A stretch of DNA of 64,000 nucleotides, taken from positions 3,720,001-3,784,000 of the forward strand of contig NZ_OY771430.1 in the NCBI RefSeq assembly GCF_963674565.1. Direction: 5' to 3'. Numbering within the stretch: position 1 is the stretch's first letter; every line of letters starts with the position of its first letter. This document shows, piece by piece, positions 1 through 8,949 of this stretch. The position numbers were made by a program, and so were the translations under genes. This DNA comes from an uncultured Carboxylicivirga sp. GTDB taxonomy: Bacteria > Bacteroidota > Bacteroidia > Bacteroidales > Marinilabiliaceae. The notes beneath the pieces are model-generated. The model searched no databases, was not told the DNA's origin, and was given only the letters and a program-made list of their open reading frames with translations.

Positions 1-3000
1 AATTTGACAAACCAGACGCTATATATTTTGAAGTATTAAATGCTTCCGCTACGTCAGACGGCCTTTCCAGTTCATCTGTACAATCAATGTATCAGGATCA
101 TTTTGGCAATATCTGGCTTGGAGGATTTGTTGGAGGGATCAATTTAATTTCGAGTAAAGAACCATTCTTTAAAAAATTAGAATATCTTCCTTTTGTTGGT
201 AATGAGAATAGCTTAAATAATCAATTGGTGCTTGGAGTTTGTGAAGATAATAATGAGAACGTATGGATTGCAAATGGTGACGGAGGAATTTGTATTTACG
301 ATGATAAAACAAAAATCAAAGAAATAACAGAAATTGATAATTCACATGTTTCAGCGCAGGCTGTATTCAATGATAGTGATGGTAATATCTGGATTGGTAC
401 AACCAATGGATTAATCTATAAATACATTGAAAAGAATAATCAGTATAAGCAAATCACATGTTTTAGTCAAATCATTAATATTCCAATTTATAATTTTTAT
501 GAGGATTCAAAAAAGAACCTGTGGATAAGTACTGATGCCGGATTATTAAAATACAATATTGATAGTGAAGAGTATTTTGTATATACCGTACAAAATTCAG
601 CCATTAGTGATAATATAGTGCGCTCAGTTGTTGAAGATAAAGATGGGAATTTATGGGTAGGAACTGCCATTGGGGGATTATGCGTTTTTGATCCCAATTT
701 TCAGTTATTGTATAATTATGGACGCCAGTACGACTTTTATAATATCAATCATCTTTTCAAAGATTCAAGAGATCGGATTTGGGTAGGTAGTCAGAATGAT
801 TTATTTTGTTTTAACGATACAAAAAGTGCCAAACGTATTGGAAAAGAAGATGGACTGGCCGAAATAGATATAAGAGCTATTATCGAAGGTAATTCAGAAG
901 GTGAAATGTGGTTTAGTACCTTAAATGGAACTAGCCATTATAACTTAAAAACGGGTCAGGTTATCAACTTTAACTTAGGCGATGGTATTTCAATGGGCGA
1001 TTTTACAAACGGTTCGATTTTAAAGAAAAAGGACAGTACTATCTATTTTGGGGCACAACATGGAGCTACTTTTTTTAATGATAATATTGATGTATTTACA
1101 AATGACCTACCCAAGGCATTTGTTACCAGCTTCGAGGCTCCAGCCAAAGCCAATGAAAATTTCAGCGAATTTACAGATGTGCCGTTTAATGAGGAAATGA
1201 CCTTAAAATACAATGAGAATTCATTCAGAATTAACTTCAATGTTGCAGACTTCTCGCTAACTGACAAGGTTGACTTTATGTTTCAGATGGTTGGGTTAGA
1301 TGATAGCTGGTATCTTATAAAAAATGAAAATCGTGTTACTTTCCGAAATCTCCAACCAGGAGACTATCAATTTAATCTAAAAGCCCGTTTGCACAATAAA
1401 GAATGGTCGGATGAGTTCGGAGCGATGAAAATAACCATCGATCCACCCATTTGGTTGACCTGGCAGGCTAAAGCATTGTATTTACTTATTTTTGTTTTGG
1501 GAATATGGTTTGTATTAAGGTTTTATAAAAATAAAGTTGAGGTTGAAAATGCATTGGTTCTGGAGAAAAACATTCGTCATCAGGAACATGAGTTAAATGA
1601 AGAGAAAATAAGATTTTTTACCAATATTGCCCACGAGCTGCGTACTCCAATGACTTTATTATTAGGTCCTTTGGAAGATTTAATTGCAGATAAATCATTG
1701 AATGAATCACTTACAAAAAAGATTAATTCAATGCATAGAGTAGCCAACAGATTACTTCAACTAATTAATCAGGTACTCGAATTCAGACGAACAGAAAATA
1801 AAAAACGAGAACTGGCCGTGGTTAAAGGCGACTTCGCAAGCTTTATATACGAAACAGGCTTAAAATATAAAGAGCTGAATCACAATGAGAAAATAGATTT
1901 TGACATACAGTTGCCTGACGAAACAACAGAGATGTTATATGATCCCGAAGTGGTTAGGATGGTATTAGACAATCTACTTTCAAATGCATTTAAATACACA
2001 ACTGAAGGTAAGATTGAACTAAAGGTTCGACGATACAAAGATTTTGACATTGATTATACCGAATTTGAAGTTTCAGATACCGGCTACGGTATTTCAGAAG
2101 CCAACCTTTCCAATATTTTCGAAAGATATTATCAGGCCAAAGACACCAAACATGCTGTTAGCGGTACCGGAATTGGTCTGGCTCTTGTAAAGAATTTAGT
2201 TGAACTTCATCAGGCGGAGATTAAAGTTACAAGTGAGCTTGATAAAGGAACCACTTTTATAGTAAGGTTTCTAACCAACAATAGTTATCCAGGTGTTAAA
2301 CTAATACCTACTCACGAAGAACAATTGGAGGATGAGGAGGTATTGGGAGATAAAAATGTGATTTTGGTTGTAGATGATAACCAGGAAATTACCGAATACA
2401 TCTATGATAGCCTTTCTGAAACATATCATGTTATTACTGCAAATAATGGACTGATTGGATATGAACTGGCTTGCGAGAAGGTTCCTGACATTATAATAAG
2501 TGATATCATGATGCCCGTAATGGACGGAATTGAGATGCTCAAGAAGATGAAATCAGATATCAGAACAAGTCACATTCCTGTAATTTTATTAACTGCCAAG
2601 GATACGCTAAAAGATAAAAGCGAAGGATACGATGCTGGTGCAGATTCATATCTGACCAAACCTTTTAGTAGTAATTTGCTCAAAAGTCGTTTGCGAAATA
2701 TTTTTGAAACCAGAAAGAAACTGTCGGACTCTTATTCTAATAAGTTTGAAGATAAACAACAGCTTTTTAAGGAAGCAACCAATAAACTTGATCAGGAGTT
2801 TCTGGAAAAATTAAACCAGATAATTGAAGACAATCTTGAGGATGAGGAAATGAATATTTCTCAGATCGCTCAGCACATGAACATGAGCCATTCAACCTTA
2901 TACCGAAAGATTAAGGCACTTACAGACCTTACTGCCAATGAATATATCCGAAAAGTCAGGATGAAGGTGGCTGAAGAATTATTATTAAGTGGTAAGTATA

Positions 3001-3122
3001 CAATCTCAGAGGTAATGTATCGAATAGGAATAAATAGTACCGGTTATTTCAGACAATGTTTTAAAGATGAATATGGTATCAGTCCTTCTGATTACATAAG
3101 AAGTTTAAAGAATGCTGAATAA
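1..3122 (+). CDS. Hybrid two-component system regulator (HTCS), 5' end outside the window
   Basis: One-chain sensor, kinase and transcription factor of the Bacteroidota HTCS type, which usually senses glycan breakdown products in the periplasm and activates a nearby utilisation locus. The frame is open through the 28 codons before the ATG at 87, and those codons read as propeller repeat, so the ATG is internal and the true start lies upstream of the window. Numbering from that ATG: regulator propeller repeats (NIWIGTTNG-like) 1 to about 375, Y_Y_Y domain about 380-450, one membrane helix 463-480, HisKA with phospho-acceptor His516 in NIAHELRTP, HATPase with GTGIGLAL about 620-735, receiver about 755-870 with Asp806 in SDIMMPVMDG, AraC-type HTH about 905-1005. 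All catalytic residues are present. A terminator follows at 3144. The target locus is probably upstream and not visible. Class certain; ligand unknown. Confidence 0.95.
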   Translation, partial: FDKPDAIYFEVLNASATSDGLSSSSVQSMYQDHFGNIWLGGFVGGINLISSKEPFFKKLEYLPFVGNENSLNNQLVLGVCEDNNENVWIANGDGGICIYDDKTKIKEITEIDNSHVSAQAVFNDSDGNIWIGTTNGLIYKYIEKNNQYKQITCFSQIINIPIYNFYEDSKKNLWISTDAGLLKYNIDSEEYFVYTVQNSAISDNIVRSVVEDKDGNLWVGTAIGGLCVFDPNFQLLYNYGRQYDFYNINHLFKDSRDRIWVGSQNDLFCFNDTKSAKRIGKEDGLAEIDIRAIIEGNSEGEMWFSTLNGTSHYNLKTGQVINFNLGDGISMGDFTNGSILKKKDSTIYFGAQHGATFFNDNIDVFTNDLPKAFVTSFEAPAKANENFSEFTDVPFNEEMTLKYNENSFRINFNVADFSLTDKVDFMFQMVGLDDSWYLIKNENRVTFRNLQPGDYQFNLKARLHNKEWSDEFGAMKITIDPPIWLTWQAKALYLLIFVLGIWFVLRFYKNKVEVENALVLEKNIRHQEHELNEEKIRFFTNIAHELRTPMTLLLGPLEDLIADKSLNESLTKKINSMHRVANRLLQLINQVLEFRRTENKKRELAVVKGDFASFIYETGLKYKELNHNEKIDFDIQLPDETTEMLYDPEVVRMVLDNLLSNAFKYTTEGKIELKVRRYKDFDIDYTEFEVSDTGYGISEANLSNIFERYYQAKDTKHAVSGTGIGLALVKNLVELHQAEIKVTSELDKGTTFIVRFLTNNSYPGVKLIPTHEEQLEDEEVLGDKNVILVVDDNQEITEYIYDSLSETYHVITANNGLIGYELACEKVPDIIISDIMMPVMDGIEMLKKMKSDIRTSHIPVILLTAKDTLKDKSEGYDAGADSYLTKPFSSNLLKSRLRNIFETRKKLSDSYSNKFEDKQQLFKEATNKLDQEFLEKLNQIIEDNLEDEEMNISQIAQHMNMSHSTLYRKIKALTDLTANEYIRKVRMKVAEELLLSGKYTISEVMYRIGINSTGYFRQCFKDEYGISPSDYIRSLKNAE

Positions 3123-3143
3123 TTCATACATGATTAATTAAGA

Positions 3144-3173
3144 AAAGGCTGTCAACAAAAACCGACAGCCTTT
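3144..3173. terminator. Bidirectional intrinsic terminator
   Basis: Perfect 10-bp stem AAAGGCTGTC / GACAGCCTTT (3144-3153 with 3164-3173) with a 10-nt loop, between the convergent HTCS and ExbB-like genes. A-rich and T-rich flanks let it work on both strands. Confidence 0.85.
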
Positions 3174-3183
3174 CTTCTTATAG

Positions 3184-3558
3184 CTATCTAAACTTTTCAA
3201 TAATAACACTGAATATAAACCAGATAAGCAAAGAAATAAGATAAATAATAAACCCGTAAAGAGTTGTAATCATCGATACTTTTATTCCTCCAAAAACCAT
3301 TGCCGGTGAAACCTCTCCCATTTTTTCAATAGCAGAAAAAGCATCGTAAAACCCAATTAATTGTCCTAGAATTCCAGTGATCAAGGCAAACAAACCTATT
3401 GACTTACCATACTTCATATAACGCAGCACCTTTTCTTTGTCAGTGAAATTTGCTACAATAAAATGATAAACAAACCATGCGATCATACCAATAAATAACA
3501 AGGTAAGGATACTCATAAATAGGGGACCTCCCATAAAAAATAAATCTTTCATTTCCAT
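3184..3558 (-). CDS. MotA/TolQ/ExbB-like small membrane protein
   Basis: A 124-residue inner-membrane protein with three hydrophobic helices (about 8-35, 50-70, 90-120). The helix pair around GKSIGLFALITGILGQLIG and the segment VSPAMVFGGIKVSMITTLYG resemble the conserved core of the MotA/TolQ/ExbB family, which forms proton channels with a TolR/ExbD/MotB partner. It is shorter than usual ExbB (about 220 residues) and no ExbD-like gene is adjacent, so a stand-alone or partnerless role is likely. Start is the ATG at 3558; a second ATG two codons on (MKDLFF) is equally possible. It converges on the HTCS gene, and about 150 nt separate it from the divergent LytTR gene. Family assignment fairly confident; function unknown. 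Confidence 0.7.
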   Translation of the reverse strand: MEMKDLFFMGGPLFMSILTLLFIGMIAWFVYHFIVANFTDKEKVLRYMKYGKSIGLFALITGILGQLIGFYDAFSAIEKMGEVSPAMVFGGIKVSMITTLYGFIIYLISLLIWFIFSVIIEKFR

Positions 3559-3706
3559 TCATTTTTAAATGATTAATACTACCATCAAATAAAAGGGACA
3601 GGCAGAAATTAACCAAGGTTGAATCCGATTCTAAACCAGTTGTTTATCGACAAACGCTGGGAATATCTGAAGTTTTATCGAAATTAGAACAAATTTTACT
3701 GAAGTT

Positions 3707-4483
3707 ATGCTTAAAAAATCATCCAATCCATATTATCATATCCTGTATTGGTTATTCGTGGTATTTATACTCACAATCATTTTCGGACGCTCATGGGGAA
3801 ATAATACAGCAGCCCTATTTTTCGTCAGCATGTTGCTTCCAATCGTATTGGGTACATCATATTTTTTCAATTATGTATTGGTTCCAAAATATTACTTAAA
3901 AAAGAAGTATTTAAAATTTGGGCTGTACACCTTTTACATGTTTGTTGTTTCTCTGTATCTGGAATCAATCGTAATTATGTTTTCATTTATTTATCTGGGT
4001 AATTTTAATTTCCATAACCTGGCTCCTAACTCATTTGATACTCTTTTACTGGCTGTTGTTATGTATTTATTAGTGTTTCTTGGCTCCTTTTTACTTATGG
4101 CCCGCCAAATTAAAGAAAGAGAGCAGCAGATCAAACTACTAATAACAGAACAGAATAAAAACAAAAGTTCCACATTGGAACTAACTTCTAATCGAAAGAC
4201 TGTAAAAATTCCATATGATGATATCATTTATATCGAAAGCATGGCGGATTATATTAAGGTACATACAACCAAAGATGAAATAATAAGTAAAGAAAAAATC
4301 AGTAAACTGGCCGATCGATTACCCAGCCAATTCATACGCATTCATCGCTCTTTCATTGTAAATAAGTCACGGATCAAAACAGTTGCATATAATGAACTTA
4401 CTGTCGACGATATTACTTTAAACATTGGTCGAAGCTATCAAAAAGAAGTACGTAACGAAATGATTGGACAAACACTACTTTAG
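3707..4483 (+). CDS. LytTR-domain membrane-bound transcriptional regulator
   Basis: A 258-residue protein with four membrane helices in the first 130 residues (for example YWLFVVFILTIIFG and LLLAVVMYLLVFLGSFLLM), a short coiled linker, and a C-terminal LytTR DNA-binding domain (about 160-255) with the family signature IPYDDIIYIESMADYIKVHT and QFIRIHRSFIVNK. LytTR domains bind DNA as beta-strand modules. Here there is no receiver domain, so the membrane part probably senses or anchors. No histidine kinase is adjacent. Such membrane-LytTR proteins are common in Bacteroidota. No terminator is obvious before the next small gene. Confidence 0.85.
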   Translation: MLKKSSNPYYHILYWLFVVFILTIIFGRSWGNNTAALFFVSMLLPIVLGTSYFFNYVLVPKYYLKKKYLKFGLYTFYMFVVSLYLESIVIMFSFIYLGNFNFHNLAPNSFDTLLLAVVMYLLVFLGSFLLMARQIKEREQQIKLLITEQNKNKSSTLELTSNRKTVKIPYDDIIYIESMADYIKVHTTKDEIISKEKISKLADRLPSQFIRIHRSFIVNKSRIKTVAYNELTVDDITLNIGRSYQKEVRNEMIGQTLL

Positions 4484-4577
4484 GAACACTTTCGATACTT
4501 ATCATCTTAATTAACGTAACAAAATATAATACAAGTCGTATTTGCCATTGACTAATCATAATACTAAATTTTATTCT

Positions 4578-4898
4578 ATGGCAAAAATCAAAAATATCGA
4601 AGGATTGACTATCAATGATATTAATCGAGAATTAAGCAAAGGAGCCAAGTTTGTTGTTTATCAATATTGTATTTCAATTATTGTTATGACCTTCAAACGG
4701 GGAAGTAACATATATTTCATTCGCTCAGGAGAATCAAGCTCAAAATACATATTTGGATATTCAATTCTCACTTTCCTTTTCGGTTGGTGGGGTATACCCT
4801 GGGGACCTATTCATACCATTGGGTCATTAGCTACAAATTTTACAGGAGGGAAAAATGTAACTCCTGAGGTTTTGGCTTCCATTAATTCAGCTGCCTGA
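4578..4898 (+). CDS. Conserved small membrane-associated protein, function unknown
   Basis: A 106-residue protein beginning MAKIKNIEGLTINDINRE. I chose the ATG at 4578 rather than an in-frame upstream codon at 4542 because homologues as I recall them begin at this motif and the twelve upstream codons look like leader. The middle carries IISIVMTFKRG-type hydrophobic sequence and a tryptophan/glycine-rich stretch FLFGWWGIPWGPIHTI that looks like a re-entrant or short membrane segment, followed by NFTGGKNVTPEV. I recognise it as a recurring Bacteroidota small protein but know no function. A long hairpin follows at 4922. Confidence 0.7.
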   Translation: MAKIKNIEGLTINDINRELSKGAKFVVYQYCISIIVMTFKRGSNIYFIRSGESSSKYIFGYSILTFLFGWWGIPWGPIHTIGSLATNFTGGKNVTPEVLASINSAA

Positions 4899-4921
4899 TA
4901 TTGATAAACATTAAAATAATT

Positions 4922-4963
4922 TGCTATCATTTAATACAATGAACATTGTTTTAGATGGTAGCA
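4922..4963 (+). terminator. Hairpin, probable terminator of the small gene
   Basis: Outer stem TGCTATCAT / ATGGTAGCA (4922-4930 with 4955-4963, one G-U pair) and inner perfect stem ACAATG / CATTGT (4936-4941 with 4944-4949). The T tract after it is weak, so termination is likely but not certain. Confidence 0.5.
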
Positions 4964-5016
4964 TTTATGTTTATATCTCTTTCTAACTACACAAATCAGG
5001 AATTGAATTATTAAAT

Positions 5017-5024
5017 TAACTTTG
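5017..5024 (+). promoter_or_regulatory. Probable -7 promoter element of marC-like gene
   Basis: TAACTTTG matches the Bacteroidota TAnnTTTG -7 box and ends 17 nt before the ATG at 5042. I see no convincing -33 TTG at the right distance. Confidence 0.4.
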
Positions 5025-5041
5025 TCCGAAACACTGTTATT

Positions 5042-5641
5042 ATGGAAATTAAATTCGTTGAAATTGTATCAGCCTTTATAGTACTCTTTGCTGTTATTGA
5101 TATTTTTGGATCGATTCCTATCATTCTTAATCTGCAAAAGAAAAGTGGTCCGGTAAAAGCATTCCAGGCAACATCAGTGGCTTTTATAATATTAATATCA
5201 TTTTTATTTGTAGGTGAAGCCTTGTTGGGTTTATTTGGGGTTGATATTTCTTCGTTTGCCATTGCCGGTTCAATTGTTCTTTTCATTATGGCATTTGAAA
5301 TGATCTTTGGTGTTGAGATCTTTAAACACGATTCTCCTTCAGGAGCTTCAATTGTACCCATTGCATTTCCACTTATTGCAGGTGCTGGCTCATTTACAAC
5401 ACTGCTTTCACTACGAGCTGAGTTTGAAACAATCAATATCATCATCGCATTATTTCTTAATATCATTGTAGTTTACATTGTACTAAAATCAACTAACCTG
5501 ATTGAAAGGATTTTCAGTGAAGGAGGTATTTACATTCTGAAAAAGTTTTTTGGTATTATTTTATTGGCAATGGCAGTAAAACTATTCCTGACTAATTTTG
5601 GAAACGTAGTGATGCAGTTTATCAGCACCATAAATTTGTAA
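5042..5641 (+). CDS. MarC family integral membrane protein (UPF0056)
   Basis: A 199-residue protein with six predicted membrane helices, typical length for the MarC family. N-terminal pattern FIVLFAVIDIFGSIPIILNL and the central GSIVLFIMAFEMIFG and PIAFPLIAGAGS are the family hallmarks; the last matches the substrate-site-like PLxAGPG motif with a G-A-G variant. Members are inner-membrane proteins of poorly known transport function; the old link to multiple antibiotic resistance has not held up. Transcribed alone, with its own -7 box and a terminator at 5663. Confidence 0.9.
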   Translation: MEIKFVEIVSAFIVLFAVIDIFGSIPIILNLQKKSGPVKAFQATSVAFIILISFLFVGEALLGLFGVDISSFAIAGSIVLFIMAFEMIFGVEIFKHDSPSGASIVPIAFPLIAGAGSFTTLLSLRAEFETINIIIALFLNIIVVYIVLKSTNLIERIFSEGGIYILKKFFGIILLAMAVKLFLTNFGNVVMQFISTINL

Positions 5642-5662
5642 TTTTCCTACTTAAAATAACAA

Positions 5663-5693
5663 AGAGCCGTTCCATATTGTATGTAACGGCTCT
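5663..5693. terminator. Intrinsic terminator between convergent genes
   Basis: Nine-bp stem AGAGCCGTT / AACGGCTCT (5663-5671 with 5685-5693) with a 13-nt loop, between marC-like and the minus-strand methyltransferase gene. Confidence 0.8.
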
Positions 5694-5722
5694 CTTGATT
5701 TATTACTGCATTCTATGAAAGA

Positions 5723-6496
5723 TTACATCTTCTTTCCAATAAAAAAAGCATAACCATAATATTGCTTGTACTTATAATACAACTCCATTTCGTGCTGTTG
5801 ATTTTTAATAAAATCTTCGACTGCCCTATTACCTGCATTCTTCTTTAGAAAATCTATTTGTGCCTGAATCTGTGGTTCGTAAAAATGTTCAATCCAACAA
5901 TTTTCAGGTAGCATAAAGGCAGCAATCGGAAAATAACCAGCACTTTGCATTTGTTCCAGTTTATTGGGTATAGTATCGATTCCGGGATATGCATCCATCC
6001 AGAAACCCTGAATCTCAGCAGGTCTTTCATCGGTAAACCATGTTGCCTCAGAAACAGCCACGTATCCTCCCGGCTTTAAAAACCTGTGCCAATACTTCAG
6101 GCCTTTTTCGAAGCCTATATTATAAATGGCTCCTTCACACCAGATCAAATCCAATGATTCCGTCTCAAAAAGAAGATTGTCCATTGAACCCAGTTCACCT
6201 TTAACTCTATTTTGAAGATTCAATGATTTTGCATTAGCATTAAATAAATCAACAAATTGAGGGAACAGGTCAATACCGGTAATTTGACCGGGTGCATTTT
6301 GTGCCAGCACCATGGTCTGCCCACCGGTACCGCAACCCAAATCAACAATTTGCGATGACTCATTGAGTCCTTCAATAAAGCTAAGTGCCTTTAACGTAAT
6401 ATCGGGGCTACCAGGCCCCTGCCTCTTTACTGTAGAATAATAATCTACTATAATTTCTAAATCTAATTCGTGAATGGATTTTATATTGTCACTCAT
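5723..6496 (-). CDS. Class I SAM-dependent methyltransferase (small-molecule type)
   Basis: A 257-residue Rossmann methyltransferase. Motif [12 protein letters not shown] (about 50-60) binds S-adenosylmethionine, GIDLFP follows as the acidic ribose-binding loop, and [14 protein letters not shown] and [12 protein letters not shown] are motifs IV and VI. The C-terminal part ([21 protein letters not shown]) is aromatic-rich and matches a Bacteroidota subfamily of uncharacterised ubiE-like enzymes. The substrate cannot be read from sequence. Start ATG at 6496. The gene is monocistronic, convergent with marC-like, and has a 500-nt divergent region upstream. Confidence 0.85.
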   Translation of the reverse strand: MSDNIKSIHELDLEIIVDYYSTVKRQGPGSPDITLKALSFIEGLNESSQIVDLGCGTGGQTMVLAQNAPGQITGIDLFPQFVDLFNANAKSLNLQNRVKGELGSMDNLLFETESLDLIWCEGAIYNIGFEKGLKYWHRFLKPGGYVAVSEATWFTDERPAEIQGFWMDAYPGIDTIPNKLEQMQSAGYFPIAAFMLPENCWIEHFYEPQIQAQIDFLKKNAGNRAVEDFIKNQQHEMELYYKYKQYYGYAFFIGKKM

Positions 6497-6996
6497 GACA
6501 TTTACATTTTTATGATAACATAGAAAAATCTATGTGTTTAATAAAGTATGGATATAAAAATACCTCCTGGCAGATATTGCCGGAGTTTAGCGAAGGGATA
6601 ACCATGGCTGAAACCAGGGTTATTACTATACCAGATCCTTATTAAAAATTGTCATAAAGCGTTTTAAGCATTACAAAGATAGGTATAAAGAATCTACAAA
6701 TCCTATTAGAAAACAACAATTAAATTGTTATTCATATATGATTAATAGAATAATTGAGACAATTTTAATTGAGTTTATGATTTTTACCCGCATACTACAG
6801 CCATTTGACAAATCACGTATTTAACACATATTCATCAACTAAATATTCATATTAATCAGTGTAAAACAGTTATTAATCAACATTGATCTATTTTTCTCTT
6901 CATAACGTGTTACGTTTTGACGATGATGCAATTAACATTCAAGTGGTAAACAATCTTCTGAAAGTTAACTTGTTTAATTTTTAAAACCTTTTAGTT
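6497..6996. other. 500-nt intergenic region with two adjacent hairpins
   Basis: Divergent control region between the methyltransferase and the 104-residue gene. I find no ORF and no consensus TAnnTTTG box. Two hairpins lie side by side: CTCC-(T)-GGCA / TGCC-GGAG at 6564-6585, and ATAACC-TGG / CCA-GGTTAT (one mismatch) at 6598-6623. A short dyad AACGT-GTT-ACGTT is at 6904-6916. The rest is plain AT-rich sequence. Confidence 0.5.
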
Positions 6997-7311
6997 ATGG
7001 TTACTGAATCTTCAAAACGTGACTTTATTAAACAAATGATTGAGTTAGCCACTCATGAAAAAGAAAACTTGATTGCTGCCGGCTTTACACCTGATGGTAA
7101 ACTTGACGCTCTGATTGAAAAGAATAACATCAGCGATAAAGCTGAGATAGCCCAACAAGAAGCAGCTGCCCGCTCTAAAGAAGCAACAGCCTTGGCTCAG
7201 AAGACACTGAAGGATGCCTACCAGGAAGCCTCCAACCTAGCCGACATGATTTCGGGTGCTTTGGGTAAAGAAAGTGAGATTGTTAAAAAGATGCGCAAGT
7301 TCCGAAAGTAA
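6997..7311 (+). CDS. Small helical protein, function unknown
   Basis: A 104-residue soluble protein with no signal or membrane segment. It is charged and alanine-rich; residues about 45-95 (AEIAQQEAAARSKEATALAQ onward) should form a long amphipathic helix or coiled coil, ending in a basic tail KKMRKFRK. Start ATG at 6997. It stands alone: a long upstream region, then a strong hairpin 50 nt after its stop. I do not recognise a named family. Codon pattern and length make it a real gene. Confidence 0.65.
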   Translation: MVTESSKRDFIKQMIELATHEKENLIAAGFTPDGKLDALIEKNNISDKAEIAQQEAAARSKEATALAQKTLKDAYQEASNLADMISGALGKESEIVKKMRKFRK

Positions 7312-7602
7312 GTTTTAATCTTTTTTCAATATCAACTATCAAAAACCTTTAGGCTTTAAATTTAAGCAATGTTGCTCCAGACTCATGCAAAACTTCTTCT
7401 GGTAAAAGCAACATTGCTTCCTTAAAAAACACAAATACATTGTTTGTGAGCAACCATTCTTTATCTTAAAACAGAAGGGCTTTATAAAGTAGCAATACAA
7501 CTTTAACAATAAGCATAGTTGCTTACTTTTGAAGCAATTCTGACGATAAACGACGAGATAGTGTTGTGGCTTATGGCGTTGCTTTAAAATTTGTAATAAT
7601 TG
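7312..7602. other. Intergenic region rich in AGCAA/TTGCT inverted motifs
   Basis: 291 nt without a gene. It opens with the 13-bp hairpin at 7364-7419 and then carries further AGCAA or TTGCT copies in both orientations (about 7449, 7492, 7523, 7542 and 7579). The end, around 7555-7582, is GC-richer than its surroundings (GTGTTGTGGCTTATGGCG). It marks the left border of the accessory-looking islet. Confidence 0.5.
7364..7419. repeat. Perfect 13-bp inverted repeat (long hairpin)
   Basis: AAGCAATGTTGCT (7364-7376) pairs perfectly with AGCAACATTGCTT (7407-7419). Inside the loop CCAGA (7077-like inner arm at 7377-7381) pairs with TCTGG (7398-7402). It begins 52 nt after the stop of the 104-residue gene and is not followed by a T run, so it may be a processing or transcript-end structure, or a mobile-element remnant. 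Confidence 0.7.
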
Positions 7603-8496
7603 ATGAAAATTAAGACTATGAAATACTTCGCATTAGATGTAGAAACTGCTAACACATATTATTCAAGTATATGCCAAATTGGAATTGCAGAATTTGAAGA
7701 CGGAGAAATTATAGATAGATGGAGTACCTTAATTAATCCTGAGTGTTATTTTGATCCAATAAATGTTTCAATCCATAATATAACAGAAGAAGATGTAAAA
7801 GATGCCCCAACATTCACTAAAATTTACAATTATCTCTCTGAAAGATTAAATAATCATATTATAATACACCATATGCCATTTGATAAAATTGCAATTAATC
7901 AAGCTTGTGAAGAATATCATTTGCCTTTAATTAACATTAAATGGCTCGATTCTGCAAAAATAGTCAGAAGAACTTGGGAACAATTTGCATACAAAGGATA
8001 TGGTTTAAAAAACGTTGCTAACTTTTTAGAAATCGATTTTAAACATCATGATGCACTTCAAGATGCAATTGCTGCCGGTAGTATTGTAGCGCATGCATGT
8101 TCTAAAAAAAATATGACGCCAGAAGATTGGATTATACGAACCCAAAAACCAATATCATCACAAAGTATTTCATATTCTTCCTCTATAAAACAAGAAGGTA
8201 ATCCCGAGGGAGCTTTATATGGCGAAAATTTAGTCTTTACAGGCAATTTATCCTTACCTAGAATAGAAGCTTCTAATCTTGCAGCAGGTATTGGATGTAA
8301 TGTTTCGAATAATGTAACATCAAAAACTACAATGCTGGTTGTAGGAATACAAGACTCATTTAAACTTGCCGGATATACTAAAAGCTCTAAACAAAGAAAA
8401 GTTGAAGCTTTAATTGAAAAAGGAAATCAAATAAAAATATTGACAGAAATAGACTTTATAAAAATGTGCGAGGACGAAGGTTTTAATGCCAATTAA
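7603..8496 (+). CDS. DEDDh 3'-5' exonuclease with C-terminal BRCT domain
   Basis: A DnaQ-like exonuclease of 297 residues. ExoI motif FALDVETAN (metal-binding Asp and Glu) near the N-terminus, ExoII HHMPFDKIAIN about residue 90, and ExoIII HHDALQDA about 150 (His and last Asp) complete the DEDDh set. Residues about 200-295 form a BRCT domain (LYGENLVFTGNL, TTMLVVG, KVEALIEKG, ILTEIDFIKM) like that of NAD-dependent ligase. The fusion suggests 3'-end trimming at DNA nicks or breaks. I use the ATG at 7603; a leading TTG at 7600 is unlikely, and the ATG at 7618 (MKYFALDVETAN) fits homologues best and may be the real start. First gene of an AT-rich three-gene run with gaps of 40 and 23 nt. Confidence 0.88.
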   Translation: MKIKTMKYFALDVETANTYYSSICQIGIAEFEDGEIIDRWSTLINPECYFDPINVSIHNITEEDVKDAPTFTKIYNYLSERLNNHIIIHHMPFDKIAINQACEEYHLPLINIKWLDSAKIVRRTWEQFAYKGYGLKNVANFLEIDFKHHDALQDAIAAGSIVAHACSKKNMTPEDWIIRTQKPISSQSISYSSSIKQEGNPEGALYGENLVFTGNLSLPRIEASNLAAGIGCNVSNNVTSKTTMLVVGIQDSFKLAGYTKSSKQRKVEALIEKGNQIKILTEIDFIKMCEDEGFNAN

Positions 8497-8536
8497 TTGT
8501 AATATTAAGTATTTAAATCAGCTATAAATTAATCCA

Positions 8537-8926
8537 ATGAGTCATTACTTAAAAAGGACTTCTGCATGGCTAACAATCAATTTTGATAGAGGTTTTATCA
8601 ATAATTTATCATGTGATAGAATAAATATTTCTGATGACAATCCTAAACGTCTGAAATTGAACTTTCATAAAATAGCCAATTCAAAATCATCTAATCCCTC
8701 AAACGAATTTTTGGATTTAAAAGAACTTGAGGGGAAGTACCAAAGAATCGAAACCATTAAATTTCCAGATGATAAGTATCTAACAAAAAACCTTAAAATA
8801 AAAGCTAGTGACAAAGAGATTATTAAAGTTGTTTTTCTTGGATTTTCATTATTTGAATTGGAGATGCGAATTAGTTTTAAATCTGAAGAATCATTTATTC
8901 TTGAGAATATAACTCCACAAAACTAA
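8537..8926 (+). CDS. Hypothetical protein in exonuclease islet
   Basis: A 129-residue soluble protein with no signal peptide or membrane helix and no motif I recognise. It is lysine-, asparagine- and serine-rich, with alternating hydrophobic residues near the C-terminus (EIIKVVFLGFSLFELEMRIS) that suggest beta strands. It lies 40 nt after the exonuclease gene and 23 nt before the DUF2971 gene, so the three are probably one transcript. Codons are strongly AT-biased, like its two neighbours. Confidence 0.6.
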   Translation: MSHYLKRTSAWLTINFDRGFINNLSCDRINISDDNPKRLKLNFHKIANSKSSNPSNEFLDLKELEGKYQRIETIKFPDDKYLTKNLKIKASDKEIIKVVFLGFSLFELEMRISFKSEESFILENITPQN

Positions 8927-8949
8927 TTCACTTTTAAGTCTAACAACTT

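Noticed and set aside
87..89. ATG at 87 as the start of the HTCS gene
   Set aside because: The frame is open through the preceding 28 codons and they read as propeller repeat, so the start is upstream of the window.
5011..5466. 151-codon minus-strand frame opposite marC-like gene
   Set aside because: Fully overlapped by the well-supported MarC coding frame.
7555..7585. Possible integron attC-like site left of the exonuclease gene
   Set aside because: The GTGTTGTGGCTTATGGCG stretch looks unusual but does not form the paired RYYYAAC/GTTRRRY core sites, and no integrase gene is present.
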